Below, piece after piece: positions 6,393-15,900 of a DNA stretch of 25,892 nt. Made by a program: the position numbers and the translations under genes. Numbering within the stretch: the stretch's first letter is position 1; each line of letters opens with the position of its first letter. Origin of the DNA: an uncultured Tessaracoccus sp. (lineage in GTDB: Bacteria; Actinomycetota; Actinomycetes; Propionibacteriales; Propionibacteriaceae); the NCBI RefSeq assembly GCF_947255005.1, contig NZ_CAMYFI010000031.1:1-25892 (forward strand), in the 5' to 3' direction. The notes below the pieces were generated by a model. That model had not been told where the DNA came from. It searched no databases and saw only the letters and a program-made list of their open reading frames with translations.

Positions 6393-8006
6393 CCCGAGGT
6401 CGAGAGCGCGACGGTGGAAGGCCTTCAAGCTGAACGCGTCGCCCTCGCGGGCGCGGACCTCGTCGCGGATTTGCTCCCACAGGCGCTGACCGATCTTGTA
6501 CGACGGCGCCTGCCCCGGCCAGCCGAAGTAGCGGTTCAGCTCGAACCGCAGGAAGTTCTCCTCCATGCCGGTGTTGGCTTTGAGAAATTCCCAGGCGCGA
6601 TCGTACGTCCAGGGGCCGCCGTCGGGATGCTCCAGGTTGCAGTGCACGCCGATATCGAGCACGACCCGGGCTGCGCGCAGGCGCTGACCGTCGAGCATGC
6701 CCATTAGGTCGCCGGGGTCGTCGAGGAAGCCGAGGTCTTGCATGAGGCGTTCGGCGTAGAGCGCCCAGCCCTCGCCGTGCCCGGATACCCAACACGCGCT
6801 GCGGCGCCACGTATTGAGCAGGTTGGAGCGGTAGGTGGTTTGCGCGAGCTGGAGGTGATGGCCCGGCACGCCCTCGTGGTAGACGGTGGTTTTCTCCATC
6901 CAGGTGGTGAAATCTTCGACGCCCTCCGGCACCGACCACCACATGCGGCCAGGGCGGGAGAAATCGTCGCTGGGGCCGGTGTAGTAGATGCCGCCGGTGG
7001 CCGTCGGGGCGATGCAGCATTCGAGTTCACGCACTGGACCGGGGATGTCGAACTGGACGTCGGCCAGGGCTTCGATGGCGGCGTCGGAGGTTTCCTGCAT
7101 CCAGGCCTTGAGCGCGTCGGTGCCGTGGATTTTGCGGGCGGGGTCGGCGTCGAGCATGGCGATGGCGTCCGCAATCGAGGTGTCCGGCCCGCCGATGAGT
7201 GCGGCGGTGCGCTCCTGTTCGTCGACGATGCGCCGCAGCTCTTCCTGCCCCCAGGCGTAGGTTTCTTCGAGATCGATGACGGCGCCGAGCGAGCGCCTAG
7301 ACAGCAGCTGGTAGCGCTCGCGCCCGACAGCGTCCGCGTCTTGGCCGGTAGGTTCCAGTGCGCGCAGCTCGTGGGCGAGGTGAGCGAAGGCGCGACGGGC
7401 TTCGTCGGCCGCGGAGCGCAGCTCGGCGCGGAATGCGTCGGGAAGCTCGCCCTCGGACGGTGCGGCGTTCTCGGCGAAGGTGGTCCAGAAACCGCCTTCG
7501 CGGGCGTAGTCAGCGCTTTGTTCGGCGGTGATGACGAACTGACGCTTTGCCGGACGCACCGTCGCTTCGCGCAGCGACGTGAGGTAGCCGTCGGCAGCGG
7601 CAGGCACGGCGCGCATGCGCGCGGCGATGGTTTCCCACTGTTCGACGGTGTCGGTGGCCATGAGGTCGAAGATGTCGCGCATCGCTTGCAGCGGGGAGGC
7701 GATGTTGTTGAGGTCGCCCAGGTCTTCGCCGGCGTCATGGAGTTCGACGGCGAGCCCCAGGCGCTCGTTCATGGCGGCGCGGGTGATGCGGTCGACGTCG
7801 TCCACGTCGGGGGTGTCGGCGATCCGGGCGAGGGTCTCGCGGGCCAGATCAGCGCGCGCGGCGTGTCCGGCGGGAGAGAAATCGTCGAGCTCGTGGTCGT
7901 GGCCAGGAATGCCGATCATCGTGGCGCCCATGGGGGAGAGTACGGCCATCTTGGCGACGTAGTCTTCCGCGATGGCGTCGAGTGCGGTTGGGGTGCGGTC
8001 AGTCAT
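6351..8006 (-). CDS. DUF885 family protein, putative metallopeptidase-like
   Basis: A 551-residue protein with no signal peptide. It has the DUF885 hallmark YHEGVPGHHLQ at 376-386, a metal-ligand-like HExxxGHH helix, and the preceding region IYYTGPSDDFSRPGRMWW (340-357) that the family conserves. DUF885 proteins are predicted zinc-dependent hydrolases or peptidases, mostly unstudied; activity is inference. The N-terminus (TALDAIAEDYVAKMAVLSPM) is typical, with the start supported by GGGAG just upstream. It stands alone and converges on the DsbA-like gene. Confidence 0.9.
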   Translation of the reverse strand: MTDRTPTALDAIAEDYVAKMAVLSPMGATMIGIPGHDHELDDFSPAGHAARADLARETLARIADTPDVDDVDRITRAAMNERLGLAVELHDAGEDLGDLNNIASPLQAMRDIFDLMATDTVEQWETIAARMRAVPAAADGYLTSLREATVRPAKRQFVITAEQSADYAREGGFWTTFAENAAPSEGELPDAFRAELRSAADEARRAFAHLAHELRALEPTGQDADAVGRERYQLLSRRSLGAVIDLEETYAWGQEELRRIVDEQERTAALIGGPDTSIADAIAMLDADPARKIHGTDALKAWMQETSDAAIEALADVQFDIPGPVRELECCIAPTATGGIYYTGPSDDFSRPGRMWWSVPEGVEDFTTWMEKTTVYHEGVPGHHLQLAQTTYRSNLLNTWRRSACWVSGHGEGWALYAERLMQDLGFLDDPGDLMGMLDGQRLRAARVVLDIGVHCNLEHPDGGPWTYDRAWEFLKANTGMEENFLRFELNRYFGWPGQAPSYKIGQRLWEQIRDEVRAREGDAFSLKAFHRRALDLGSVGLDVLRQALLG

Positions 8007-8034
8007 GCTCCCAACCTACCCGGCCGCCTCACGC

Positions 8035-8213
8035 GACTATCGAGTAGCGTCTGCCTCCATCCCGACCATCGAGTAGCGCCGAAGGCGCGTATCGAGATGC
8101 GGTGTGGTTTCGATACGCGAGCTTCGCTCGCTACTCAACCACCGGCTCGAGAACATCTCGACTGCACCACCTCGGACCGTCGAGTAGGCGGCGCAGGGCC
8201 GAATCGAGACGCA
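8035..8213. repeat. REP/BIME-like intergenic repeat cluster 1
   Basis: Three units are seen: a truncated one at 8035-8050, a complete head-to-head pair at 8064-8145 (GAGTAGCGCCGAAGGCGCGTATCGAG, then the mirror GGTTTCGATACGCGAGC...GCTACTCAACCACCGG), and a diverged unit at 8174-8212. Each half contains its own small GC hairpin whose tip sequence varies while the flanks GAGTAG and GTATCGAG stay constant. Confidence 0.85.
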
Positions 8214-8299
8214 TTTTCGCACCCATCTGTGGATAACTTCCGAAGTTGCTGCGCAGTGACCCCTACGCGTGGTTCACTTTGTGCCCTGGAGGAACAATC

Positions 8300-8953
8300 A
8301 TGGTCAAACAACGACGTCTTGGCTTTGTGGTCATCAGTAGCCTGCTGCTCATTTCGGTGGCAGCCTGCCAATCAAGTCAGGCTGCCACCGAAGAACAGCC
8401 GACCCCCAGCGCCCCTACATCGATTCGAAGCGTGCCCAGCGCGAAAAGCTCATCCCCGTCCCCCTCGCCTTCGTCCTCGTCATCTTCGGAGTGGGTGACG
8501 TTTCCCCCGCCAGAGCCTGACGAATCCGCCGAGATCACCGCAATCCGCCAGGCGTGGGAGAGCCATGAATTGATGTTCGACAAGTTCGCGCGTGATCCCA
8601 AGCTCAAAGACATGAACGAACTCACGAAGCATGCTTCGGGAGACGTGGCGTTCTCCATCGTGCACTCGATTGGTCTTCTCCGCGATAGAAGGCTGGTCCG
8701 GGTCGGGTCATTAAAGTATTCAGATGTCGAAATAGAGCTATCAAATTCTGAGAAGGCTGACCCACGCACGGCGATGTTGTCTGTTTGTAAAGATTCAAGT
8801 GGCATCAGCTACGTCACGGAGAAGGACGGGAAGACCCCACCGAGCGAAGACGCACTAGATGTGCTGCCAAAGCTCAGAATGACTTGGATACTCGAGCAGC
8901 TCCCCGACAAGATATGGAGAGTGACTAGCAGTGACGGGGAGCAAGGATGCTGA
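8300..8953 (+). CDS. Putative lipoprotein of unknown function
   Basis: A 217-residue protein with a lipoprotein signal: KQRR, a hydrophobic stretch 7-20 and lipobox VAAC with C23. A long Ser/Pro linker follows (about 30-65, including PSPSPSSSSSS), then a soluble domain (about 70-217) with no family I recognise. ATG 8300 has GGAGGA about 7 nt upstream. Codons in 8700-8900 are AT-richer than in neighbouring genes (TTAAAGTATTCAGATG-type runs), hinting at a different origin. The next gene starts 7 bases before its stop, so the two form an operon of exported proteins. The Ser/Pro linker plus cell-surface anchoring suggests a domain held away from the membrane; the role is unknown. Confidence 0.8.
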   Translation: MVKQRRLGFVVISSLLLISVAACQSSQAATEEQPTPSAPTSIRSVPSAKSSSPSPSPSSSSSSEWVTFPPPEPDESAEITAIRQAWESHELMFDKFARDPKLKDMNELTKHASGDVAFSIVHSIGLLRDRRLVRVGSLKYSDVEIELSNSEKADPRTAMLSVCKDSSGISYVTEKDGKTPPSEDALDVLPKLRMTWILEQLPDKIWRVTSSDGEQGC

Positions 8954-9885
8954 ACAAGATTGCCCTCTCGGTTCTCGCCATCGCGATTTTCAGCGGTCTG
9001 TTGACGATTGCCTCAGCCGACCCAGCACGAGTCTGCGACGTTGACGACAATTACCTCGGAGTCTGTCTGCGTCAGGGGGGTTCGTCGCCGGTGCCGGGTG
9101 GTGGGCGTGAGAATCCGGATCGGGGTCGGGGTAAGTCGGATGCTCCTGTGTGTCAGTTCCAAGGTAAACCGATTGCGTGTAGCAATAATCTTGGTTCTTG
9201 GGTGCCTCATCGTCAGATGTGGTGCAGTCCCGCGAAGCCTCCGCCACCTCCCACGCACACGGTGTGGCAAGGACACGACGGTGGTGTGGTGCATCGCTGT
9301 TATCGGCCCAAGGGTGTTGGGGTGCCGGATTCGGAAGCGATCCTTTTGGTGTGGCTTCCCGACGCTGTTGGTACCCCGCCTCCTGACCCCAAGCAGGCTG
9401 CGTGGGAGCTCGCCACCGAAGCAGGCTTCGATCCCATCACCCCAGGCACCACCCCAAAAAGCCTCGAGCAGTCACCCCGCGCGCTGGGTGCGGTCGGGAT
9501 GCCGTTGTGGCTGTGGCCCGAGAAGCCGACGAAACACCAGATCGGCCCCGTGGTGGCTAGCAAGAGTGTCGATGGTTATACCATCTCCATCGTTGGGACA
9601 GTGACGTCGATCACTTGGGATCTTGGCGATGGTAGCAAACCGATCACGTGTACCAAGTGGAAGAAGCCCCACCCCCGCACCACGTTGATAACCACGCCGG
9701 TGACGTGCGGACGCCAAATCGGGTACGAGCGTCAAGGCCTCTATACCGTGACCGCTACCACGAACTGGAGCGTGGACTGGCAAGGCGTTGGGGAAAGCGG
9801 AACAATCCTGCTCAACACCACGGCACAAGCGACCCTCAAGATCGGGGAACTACAGGTGCTCAACACCAACCCACGCAGACGATGA
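8947..9885 (+). CDS. Secreted protein with PKD-like domain
   Basis: A 312-residue protein with a signal peptide (about 1-24, hydrophobic core ALSVLAIAIFSGLLTIA, likely cleavage after ASA). The mature N-terminus is Cys- and Gly-rich (cysteines at 30, 40, 69, 78, 93 and 118), then a proline stretch (98-102), an unassigned middle region, and a C-terminal Ig/PKD-like segment around 205-300 with W224-DLGDGS230 and YTVTATTNWSV. Cysteines at 235 and 254 could form a disulfide in that domain. There is no LPXTG anchor or C-terminal membrane helix, so it is probably released or held by its lipoprotein partner. ATG 8947 overlaps the preceding stop by ATGCTGA. The function is unknown. Confidence 0.8.
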   Translation: MLNKIALSVLAIAIFSGLLTIASADPARVCDVDDNYLGVCLRQGGSSPVPGGGRENPDRGRGKSDAPVCQFQGKPIACSNNLGSWVPHRQMWCSPAKPPPPPTHTVWQGHDGGVVHRCYRPKGVGVPDSEAILLVWLPDAVGTPPPDPKQAAWELATEAGFDPITPGTTPKSLEQSPRALGAVGMPLWLWPEKPTKHQIGPVVASKSVDGYTISIVGTVTSITWDLGDGSKPITCTKWKKPHPRTTLITTPVTCGRQIGYERQGLYTVTATTNWSVDWQGVGESGTILLNTTAQATLKIGELQVLNTNPRRR

Positions 9886-9937
9886 AACGCAGCATTCATA
9901 GACCCCGTCAGAGAGAGACATAGCACGCCGAGACACG

Positions 9938-10045
9938 CCGTGGTTTCGATACGCCACTTCGTGGCTACTCAACCACCGAAAGCGACAGCCCAGCCCCCAC
10001 CCGACCGTCGAGTAGCCCGCGGAACGGCCGATCGAGATGCCTCAA
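9938..10045. repeat. REP/BIME-like intergenic repeat cluster 2a
   Basis: A mirror unit GGTTTCGATACGCCACTTCGTGG-CTACTCAACCACCG at 9941-9978 is followed by a forward unit CCGACCGTCGAGTAG...GATCGAGATGC at about 10002-10040. It belongs to the same family as cluster 1 and lies between the secreted-protein gene and tRNA-Arg. Confidence 0.8.
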
Positions 10046-10059
10046 CGGCCGCCACTCGC

Positions 10060-10109
10060 ATAAGGAATGAGGGATTCCACCGTTTACGGTGGAATCCCTC
10101 ATTCCTTAT
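10060..10109. repeat. Perfect 23-bp palindrome with TTTA loop
   Basis: The arms at 10060-10082 and 10087-10109 are exactly complementary around a 4-base loop. The core 21 bp of the arm are identical to the palindrome at 21794-21839. It sits between two REP-like clusters. It could act as a terminator for the secreted-protein operon, though there is no strong U-tract. Confidence 0.9.
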
Positions 10110-10130
10110 CAATAATGCGCTCTTCCAGCG

Positions 10131-10225
10131 GGGGCGATACGCCGCCTGCAGCCACTACCCAACCACCGGGCCCCGTCGGGTTTCGACACGTCCGCTGCGC
10201 GGGCGGCTCAACCGCCTGGTCTGGT
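10131..10225. repeat. REP/BIME-like intergenic repeat cluster 2b, degenerate
   Basis: Two diverged mirror units are seen: GCGATACGCCGCCTGCAGCC-ACTACCCAACCACCGG (about 10135-10170) and GGTTTCGACACGTCCGCTGCGCGGGCGGCTCAACCGCCTGG (about 10180-10221). Confidence 0.6.
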
Positions 10226-10253
10226 CGAGTCCAAACCACCCCACCGGACACGC

Positions 10254-10259
10254 TAGAAT
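10254..10259 (+). promoter_or_regulatory. Candidate -10 element of tRNA-Arg
   Basis: TAGAAT lies 12 nt before the mature tRNA 5' end, which places transcription start just upstream of the gene. No clear -35 box is visible. Confidence 0.4.
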
Positions 10260-10270
10260 GGCTAGCCGTT

Positions 10271-10347
10271 GACCTCGTAGCTCAGCTGGATAGAGCACCG
10301 CTCTCCTAAAGCGGGTGTCGTTGGTTCGAATCCAATCGGGGTCGCCA
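10271..10347 (+). tRNA. tRNA-Arg(CCT)
   Basis: A complete cloverleaf: acceptor GACCTCG/CGGGGTC, D stem GCTC/GAGC, anticodon stem CCGCT/AGCGG around loop CTCCTAA (anticodon CCT), variable loop GTGTC, T stem GTTGG/CCAAT with loop TTCGAAT, discriminator G10344 and encoded CCA (10345-10347). Its 3' end lies 27 bp from the permease stop codon. Confidence 0.95.
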
Positions 10348-10374
10348 GCTTTCGCCGTCGCGCGGTATGCCGGG

Positions 10375-11718
10375 TCAGCGGTCCTCCAACTCGCTTCCTG
10401 CGGGGACGGATGCGGGGCTCGCGGGCTCCCACCAGGTGCCGCGCCACCGCGAGATGCCGCGCATGGCGTGGTAGATGCCGATTGCCGCGAACGACCCCAG
10501 CGCGATGCCCTCGAACTTCATCTCGCCCGCCATCCAGGTGAAGTTCGCGATCGCGATAATCATGGCGACGGCAGCGGTGTTGAGGTTGACGGGGTCGGAG
10601 AAGCTCACGCGGTTCTGCACCCAGATCCGCACTCCGAGCATGCCGATCATGCCGTACAACACCGTGGCGGCACCACCGAGCACACCCGCGGGGATCGTGT
10701 TGATAAGCTGCCCGAACTTCGGCAGCAGCGACAGAGCAATCGCCATCAGCGCCGCGACGATGTACGCCGCCGTCGAGTACACCTTTGTCGCCGCCATCAC
10801 GCCGATGTTCTCCGCGTACGTGGTCGTACCGGAGCCGCTGCCGGAGCCGGCAAGCATCGTCGAAAAACCATCAGCGAACAGTGCCCGGCCGGTGACGTCG
10901 TCGAGGTCTTTACCTGTCATCGCAGACACCGACTTCACGTGGCCGATGTTCTCCGCGACGAGCACCAGCACCACCGGCACGAACAGGCCAAGCAGCGTCA
11001 CGTCGAACGCCGGGGCGCGGAACTCCGGCAGCCCCACCCAGCCGGCCTGCGAGATCGCGGAGAAGTCCACCTCACCCCGGATCACCGCAGTCACGTATCC
11101 GACGAGCACCCCGATGAGGATCGAGAGTCGGCCGATGAGCCCGCGGAAAAAGACCGTGGTAAACAAAATCGCCCCGATTGTGACGATGGCCGTCACCGGG
11201 GCGATTTTGACGTTGTTCCACGCGGCTGGTGCGAGGTTGAAGCCAATGAGCGCGACTATCGAACCTGTCACCACCGGCGGCATCAGTTTGTCGATCCACC
11301 GGGCGCCAGCTATGTGGACGATTACGCCGATGATCGCTAGCGCCGCGCCAGTGGCGATGATGCCGCCCTGCGCGAGCGCGGCCTTGTGGGGGTCAAGCAC
11401 CGCGCCAGGTTCAGCGACGTAGCCCGTCACCGCGCCGATGGGCGCGAGCAGCGCGAACGACGAGCCGAGGTAGCTCGGCAGTCGCCCTGCGGTGATGAGA
11501 ATGAATAGAATCGTGCCGATGCCGGTGAAGAACAGCGTCGTCGCCGGGTTGAATCCTGTGATGAGTGGAACGAGGAACGTCGCACCGAACATCGCAACTA
11601 CGTGCTGCGCACCGATGCCGATGGTCTGCGGCCAGGCGAGGCGCTCGTCGGGCTGCACCACCTCTCCAGTACTGATGTGCCGTCCGTCCCCATGTAAGCG
11701 CCAGCCAAAACCTGCCAT
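10375..11718 (-). CDS. uraA: Uracil permease, NCS2 family (UraA-like)
   Basis: A 447-residue inner-membrane transporter with about 14 hydrophobic segments. UraA signatures are visible: GAQHVVAMFGATFLVP (36-51), GSSFALLAP (85-93), VAENIGHV (254-261, with E256 matching UraA E241) and TTYAENIGVMAATKVYS (299-315, with E303 matching UraA E290). These two glutamates bind uracil and couple to protons in UraA, so uracil uptake by proton symport is the likely role. The N-terminus carries an extra roughly 28 hydrophilic residues, common in actinobacterial homologues. ATG 11718 follows GGAGG by 5 nt. No pyr genes lie next to it apart from the unrelated DHOD-like gene. Confidence 0.88.
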   Translation of the reverse strand: MAGFGWRLHGDGRHISTGEVVQPDERLAWPQTIGIGAQHVVAMFGATFLVPLITGFNPATTLFFTGIGTILFILITAGRLPSYLGSSFALLAPIGAVTGYVAEPGAVLDPHKAALAQGGIIATGAALAIIGVIVHIAGARWIDKLMPPVVTGSIVALIGFNLAPAAWNNVKIAPVTAIVTIGAILFTTVFFRGLIGRLSILIGVLVGYVTAVIRGEVDFSAISQAGWVGLPEFRAPAFDVTLLGLFVPVVLVLVAENIGHVKSVSAMTGKDLDDVTGRALFADGFSTMLAGSGSGSGTTTYAENIGVMAATKVYSTAAYIVAALMAIALSLLPKFGQLINTIPAGVLGGAATVLYGMIGMLGVRIWVQNRVSFSDPVNLNTAAVAMIIAIANFTWMAGEMKFEGIALGSFAAIGIYHAMRGISRWRGTWWEPASPASVPAGSELEDR

Positions 11719-11808
11719 GTGCCCTCCTCGGCTTGTAGACCGGGGAAAAGTGTAGGCGCCACACGCCTTCGGCGCGAATCGCGACACGACGAGGACCACA
11801 GAAAAAAC

Positions 11809-11882
11809 GACCGTTATCCTCCACAGAAAGCTTTCAAACAGCCGTTTTCGGGGAATTCCGTCAGGCGTGGAGGATAACGGTC
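11809..11882. repeat. Hyphenated palindrome A (16-bp arms, 42-nt spacer)
   Basis: GACCGTTATCCTCCAC (11809-11824) is exactly complementary to 11867-11882. The spacer contains two smaller palindromes, GAAAGCTTTC and GGAATTCC. It lies in the gap between the DHOD-like stop and the permease start, both on the minus strand, so it may terminate the PFOR operon, but a U-tract is lacking. Confidence 0.85.
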
Positions 11883-11899
11883 AATCGGCACGCAGGGCG

Positions 11900-12910
11900 T
11901 TACGTCAGCGAGCCGTAGGTGGATTTCACCTGCTCAAGAGCGCTCACGTACCCGGCACGTTCATACTGCGAAGCATCAACATCAGCAGGCACGGCGAGCA
12001 TGCCGCGCGCCTGCTCCAACGTGAGCGAGTGCGCATCGAGCCAGGATTCCAGCCCTGCAACCAGCGTCGCCGCATACCCCGCGCCGTGGCGCACGAGCGC
12101 CGACGTCGTCATCACCACGTCCGCACCGGCCAGGATGTACTTCACCACATCCTCCGCCTCGTGAACGCCGGTGGTGGCGGCGAGCGAAGCCTTCACCTTG
12201 TCGCGCAGGATGGCAATCCACGTTCGCGGCAGCTTGGCCTCACCCGGCTGCGACAAGCTAATCCCCGACGTCACCTCCATCCGCTCAACATCAATATCCG
12301 GTTGCAGGAAGCGGTTGAACAGCACCAAACCATCAGCACCAGCCTCGTCGAGACGCAGGCACATGTTGCCCACCGACGAGAAGTACGGGCTGAGCTTCAC
12401 CGCGACGGGGATACTCAAGCTCTCCTTCACCGCGGCGACAATTTCCAGATGCCGCTCCTCCACTTGTGCACCCGTGGCAGTGAGATCGCCCGGCACCAGG
12501 TAGATATTCAGCTCCAGTGCCGCTGCACCCGCGTCCTCCAGGCGCTTCGCGGTCTGCGTCCACGCGCCCAGCGACGAGCCATTCAGCGACGCGATCACCG
12601 GCACCTCCGACGCCTTCGCCGCGCCCTCGATGAGTTCGAGGTACTTGCGGGAGGGGTCGAACTCCTCCACCACCATCGACGGGAAGAACGACGTGGCTTC
12701 GCCGAACATGTCGTCGTATTCCTCGGCCTCGGCCGTCACACGCTCGGCCTCGCGCCGAAGCTGCTCCTCGAACAGGGAGTACACCACGACGGCCCCGACG
12801 CCCCCGTCACCCAGTTCACGGATTCCGTCGACGGTCTGGCTCAGCGGCCCCGCAGAGGCCACCACCGGGTTGCGGAGCTTCAGCCCCATGTAGTTGGTTT
12901 CGAGATTCAT
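11900..12910 (-). CDS. Dihydroorotate dehydrogenase-like flavoprotein linked to PFOR
   Basis: A 336-residue TIM-barrel protein of the DHOD superfamily: N-terminal LETNYMGLKLRNPVVASAGP, VPVIASLNG (103-111), ALELNIY (136-142), VAVKLSPYFSS (165-175), ADGLVLFNRF and a C-terminal GVHEAEDVVKYILAGADVV phosphate-binding region. Orotate-binding residues are not all evident, and the gene is not in a pyr cluster. Genes of this DHOD-like type often sit next to nifJ, as here, so a role in electron transfer with PFOR is more likely than pyrimidine synthesis; that is inference. Its ATG overlaps the nifJ stop (ATGA), so translation is coupled. Confidence 0.85.
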   Translation of the reverse strand: MNLETNYMGLKLRNPVVASAGPLSQTVDGIRELGDGGVGAVVVYSLFEEQLRREAERVTAEAEEYDDMFGEATSFFPSMVVEEFDPSRKYLELIEGAAKASEVPVIASLNGSSLGAWTQTAKRLEDAGAAALELNIYLVPGDLTATGAQVEERHLEIVAAVKESLSIPVAVKLSPYFSSVGNMCLRLDEAGADGLVLFNRFLQPDIDVERMEVTSGISLSQPGEAKLPRTWIAILRDKVKASLAATTGVHEAEDVVKYILAGADVVMTTSALVRHGAGYAATLVAGLESWLDAHSLTLEQARGMLAVPADVDASQYERAGYVSALEQVKSTYGSLT

Positions 12911-15900
12911 GAGCGTTCCCTCGTGTCTTCTGCGAAGTCTTCAGACTGCGCCTCGGCTAGCTGTTCGTATTCTCTCCACCGACGATCCACGTGCGCCTGG
13001 GCGAGTTCCAGCAGGCGCTCGGCCTCCTCGGGACGGGCCACCTTCAGCGCCTTGAACCGGATTTCCCGAGACTGGTAGTCCTCCAGCGTCACGCGCGGGC
13101 GCGGCGAATCGAGCAAGAACGGGTTGCCGCCCTGGTCGCGAATCACCGGGTTGTAACGCATGAGCGGCCAGTGGCCGGAGTTCACGGCCTTGTACTGCTG
13201 GTCGAGCCCGTTGCGCAGGTCGTAGCCGTGGGCGATGCAGTGGCTGTACGCGATGATGAGGCTGGGCCCGTCGTAGGCCTCCGCCTCGCGGAACGCCTTG
13301 AGTGTTTGCTGCGGGTCGGCACCCAGCGCCACCCTCGCGACGTACACCGTGCCGTAGGCGGTTGCCTGTAGCGCGAGGTCCTTCTTGTAGGTGGTCTTGC
13401 CACCGGAGGCAAACTTCGCGATGGCACCGAGCGGCGTCGACTTGGATGCCTGTCCGCCGGTGTTCGAGTACACCTCCGTGTCCAGCACGAGCACGTTGAT
13501 GTTGCGCCCGGAGGCGAGCACGTGGTCGAGGCCGCCGGAGCCGATGTCGTAGGCCCACCCGTCGCCGCCGACGATCCACACGGAACGCCGCAGCAGGTGG
13601 TCGGCGACGCTCAGCAGGTCGCGCGCTTCGGGCCCATCCAGGTCGACGAGGATGTCCATCAGGCGCTCCACCCGCTCGCGCTGGGCCACCAGATCAGAGC
13701 TGTCGAGCTGCTCGTTGGCGAGGATCGCGTCGACGAGTTCGTCGTCGCCGATCTCGGGTCGCAGCTCCTCCAGGCGTGTGCGCGCCAGGTTGGCGTGCAC
13801 GTCGGCGGCTAGCCGCATGCCGAGTCCGAACTCGGCGTTGTCCTCGAACAGCGAGTTCGACCAAGCCGGGCCGCGCCCATGAGCGTTCTTCGCCCACGGC
13901 GTGGTCGGCAGGTTACCGCCGTAGATGGACGAGCAGCCGGTGGCGTTAGCCACCATGAGGCGGTCGCCGAACAGCTGGGTCATGAGCTTCAGGTACGGCG
14001 TCTCGCCGCAGCCCGAGCAGGCGCCAGAGAACTCGAACAGCGGCTCCAGGAACTGGGTGCCGCGCACGGTGCCGAAGTCGACGCGCTCCCGGGCGTTCAT
14101 GGGGATCTGCTCGAAGAACTTCACCGCCTCGCGCTCCGCGGTGCGGTCGAGCTTGGGTTCGAGGTTGATGGCGCGACGGTGTGGCTGGTCGATCGGTTTC
14201 ACTGGGCACGCCTCGACGCACAGCCCGCAGCCGGTGCAGTCCTCGGCGTACACCTGGAGGGTGTAGTTCGTGTCCGGCAAACCGGCGGCGTTCAGCGGGG
14301 CGGTGAGGAACCCGTCGGGTGCCCCCTCGGCAGCCTCGCTGGGGTACGACTTCGCGCGGAGCACCGCGTGCGGGCACACGAACGCGCAGTTGCCGCACTG
14401 GATGCACGCCTCGTTGTCCCATACCGCGATGATGTCGGAGATGTTGCGCTTCTCGTACTTCGTCGTGCCCGACGGATACGAGCCGTCGACGGGCAGCGCG
14501 GAGACGGGAAGGCGTTCGCCCCGGTCGGCAAGCATTTCGGCGGTGACGGTGCGCACGAACTCGGGCGCGTCGTCGGGCACCGGCGCGAGCATGCTGTGCC
14601 CGGACGCGTCACCCGGCGTCACCTCGAACATGTGCTCCAGCGACGCGTCCACCGCGACGTGGTTCTTGCGCACGATCTCGGCGGATTTACGCATGTACGT
14701 CTTAGTGATGGAGTCTTTGATGGCCTTGATGGCCTCGTCGCGCGGCAGCACGCCGGAGATCGCAAAGAAACAGGTCTGCAAGATGGTGTTCGTGCGCGAC
14801 CCGAGCCCGACGCTACGCGCGACGGTGCCCGCGTCGATGGCGTACACCTTGAGGCCGAGCTCCTTGATGCGCTCCTGCACCGGCTCCGGGAGATGGTCCC
14901 AGGTGGCGTCGCCGTGGGGCGAATTAATGAGGAACGTGGCGCCTGGCTTGGCGAATTGCAGCACGTCGACGCGCTCCAGGATCGACCAGTGGTGACAGCC
15001 GATGAAGCCGGCCTGCCCGACGAGGTACGGCGCCTGGATGGGGTTGGGACCGAACCTGAGGTGCGAGACGGTGCGCGAGCCGGACTTCTTCGAGTCGTAG
15101 ACGAAGTAGCCCTGAGCGAAGGTGTTGTCGCGGTGCCCGAGAATCTTGATGGTGTTCTTGTTCGCGCCGACGGTGCCGTCGGAGCCCATGCCGTAAAAGA
15201 CGGCGGCGAGCGTGTCGGGGTCGGAGAGGTCGAACGACGAGTCGTACTCCAGCGAGAGGTGGGTGACGTCGTCGTTGATACCGACGGTGAACCGCGGCTT
15301 CGGCTCATCCTTGGCCAGCTCGTCGAAGCATGCCTTCGCCATGGCGGGCGTGAACTCCTTGCTGGACAGGCCGTAGCGGCCGCCGATGATGCGCGGCAGC
15401 ACCTCACGCTGGCCGCCCGCGACGGATTCCGCCAGCGCCGACGACACGTCGAGGAAGAGCGGCTCGCCGGCGGCGCCGGGCTCCTTCGTGCGGTCGAGCA
15501 CGGCGACCTTGCGCACGGTGGCGGGGATGGCGTCGAGCAGCTGTTCGACGGGGAATGGGCGGTAGAGGCGGACGAACACCACGCCCACCTTTTCGCCGTT
15601 GGCGTTGAGGTGGTCAACCACGGGTAGGAGGGTTTCGTAGCCGGAGCCCATCACGACGACCACGCGTTCTGCGTCGTCAGCGCCGTGGTATTCGACGAGG
15701 TGGTATTGGCGTCCGGTGACGCCTGCCAGTTCGTCCATGGTGGCCTGCACAATGCCGGGCACCGCGTTGTAGAACGGGTTCGCGGTTTCGCGCGACTGGA
15801 AATACGTATCTGGGTTCTGCGCGGTGCCTCGGATGAACGGATGCGCCGGGCTGAGAGCGCGCTTGCGGTGCTCCAGTACGAGCTCGTTAGGCACGAAGGC

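Noticed and set aside
8035..8213. A CRISPR-like array in the repeat clusters
   Set aside because: Units are not evenly spaced, occur in both orientations and vary in the middle; there are no unique spacers of constant length.
6738..8498. A 586-residue plus-strand frame
   Set aside because: It is antisense to the DUF885 gene and then runs through REP repeats; the long open frame reflects high GC at third positions.
11900..12910. pyrD of pyrimidine synthesis, paired with the uracil permease
   Set aside because: The gene overlaps nifJ, a hairpin separates it from the permease gene, and DHOD-like genes are known PFOR neighbours; adjacency to the permease looks incidental.
13879..15627. A 582-residue plus-strand frame opposite nifJ
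   Set aside because: It is Val/His/Arg/Gly-rich and mirrors the nifJ codons; nifJ has all family motifs.
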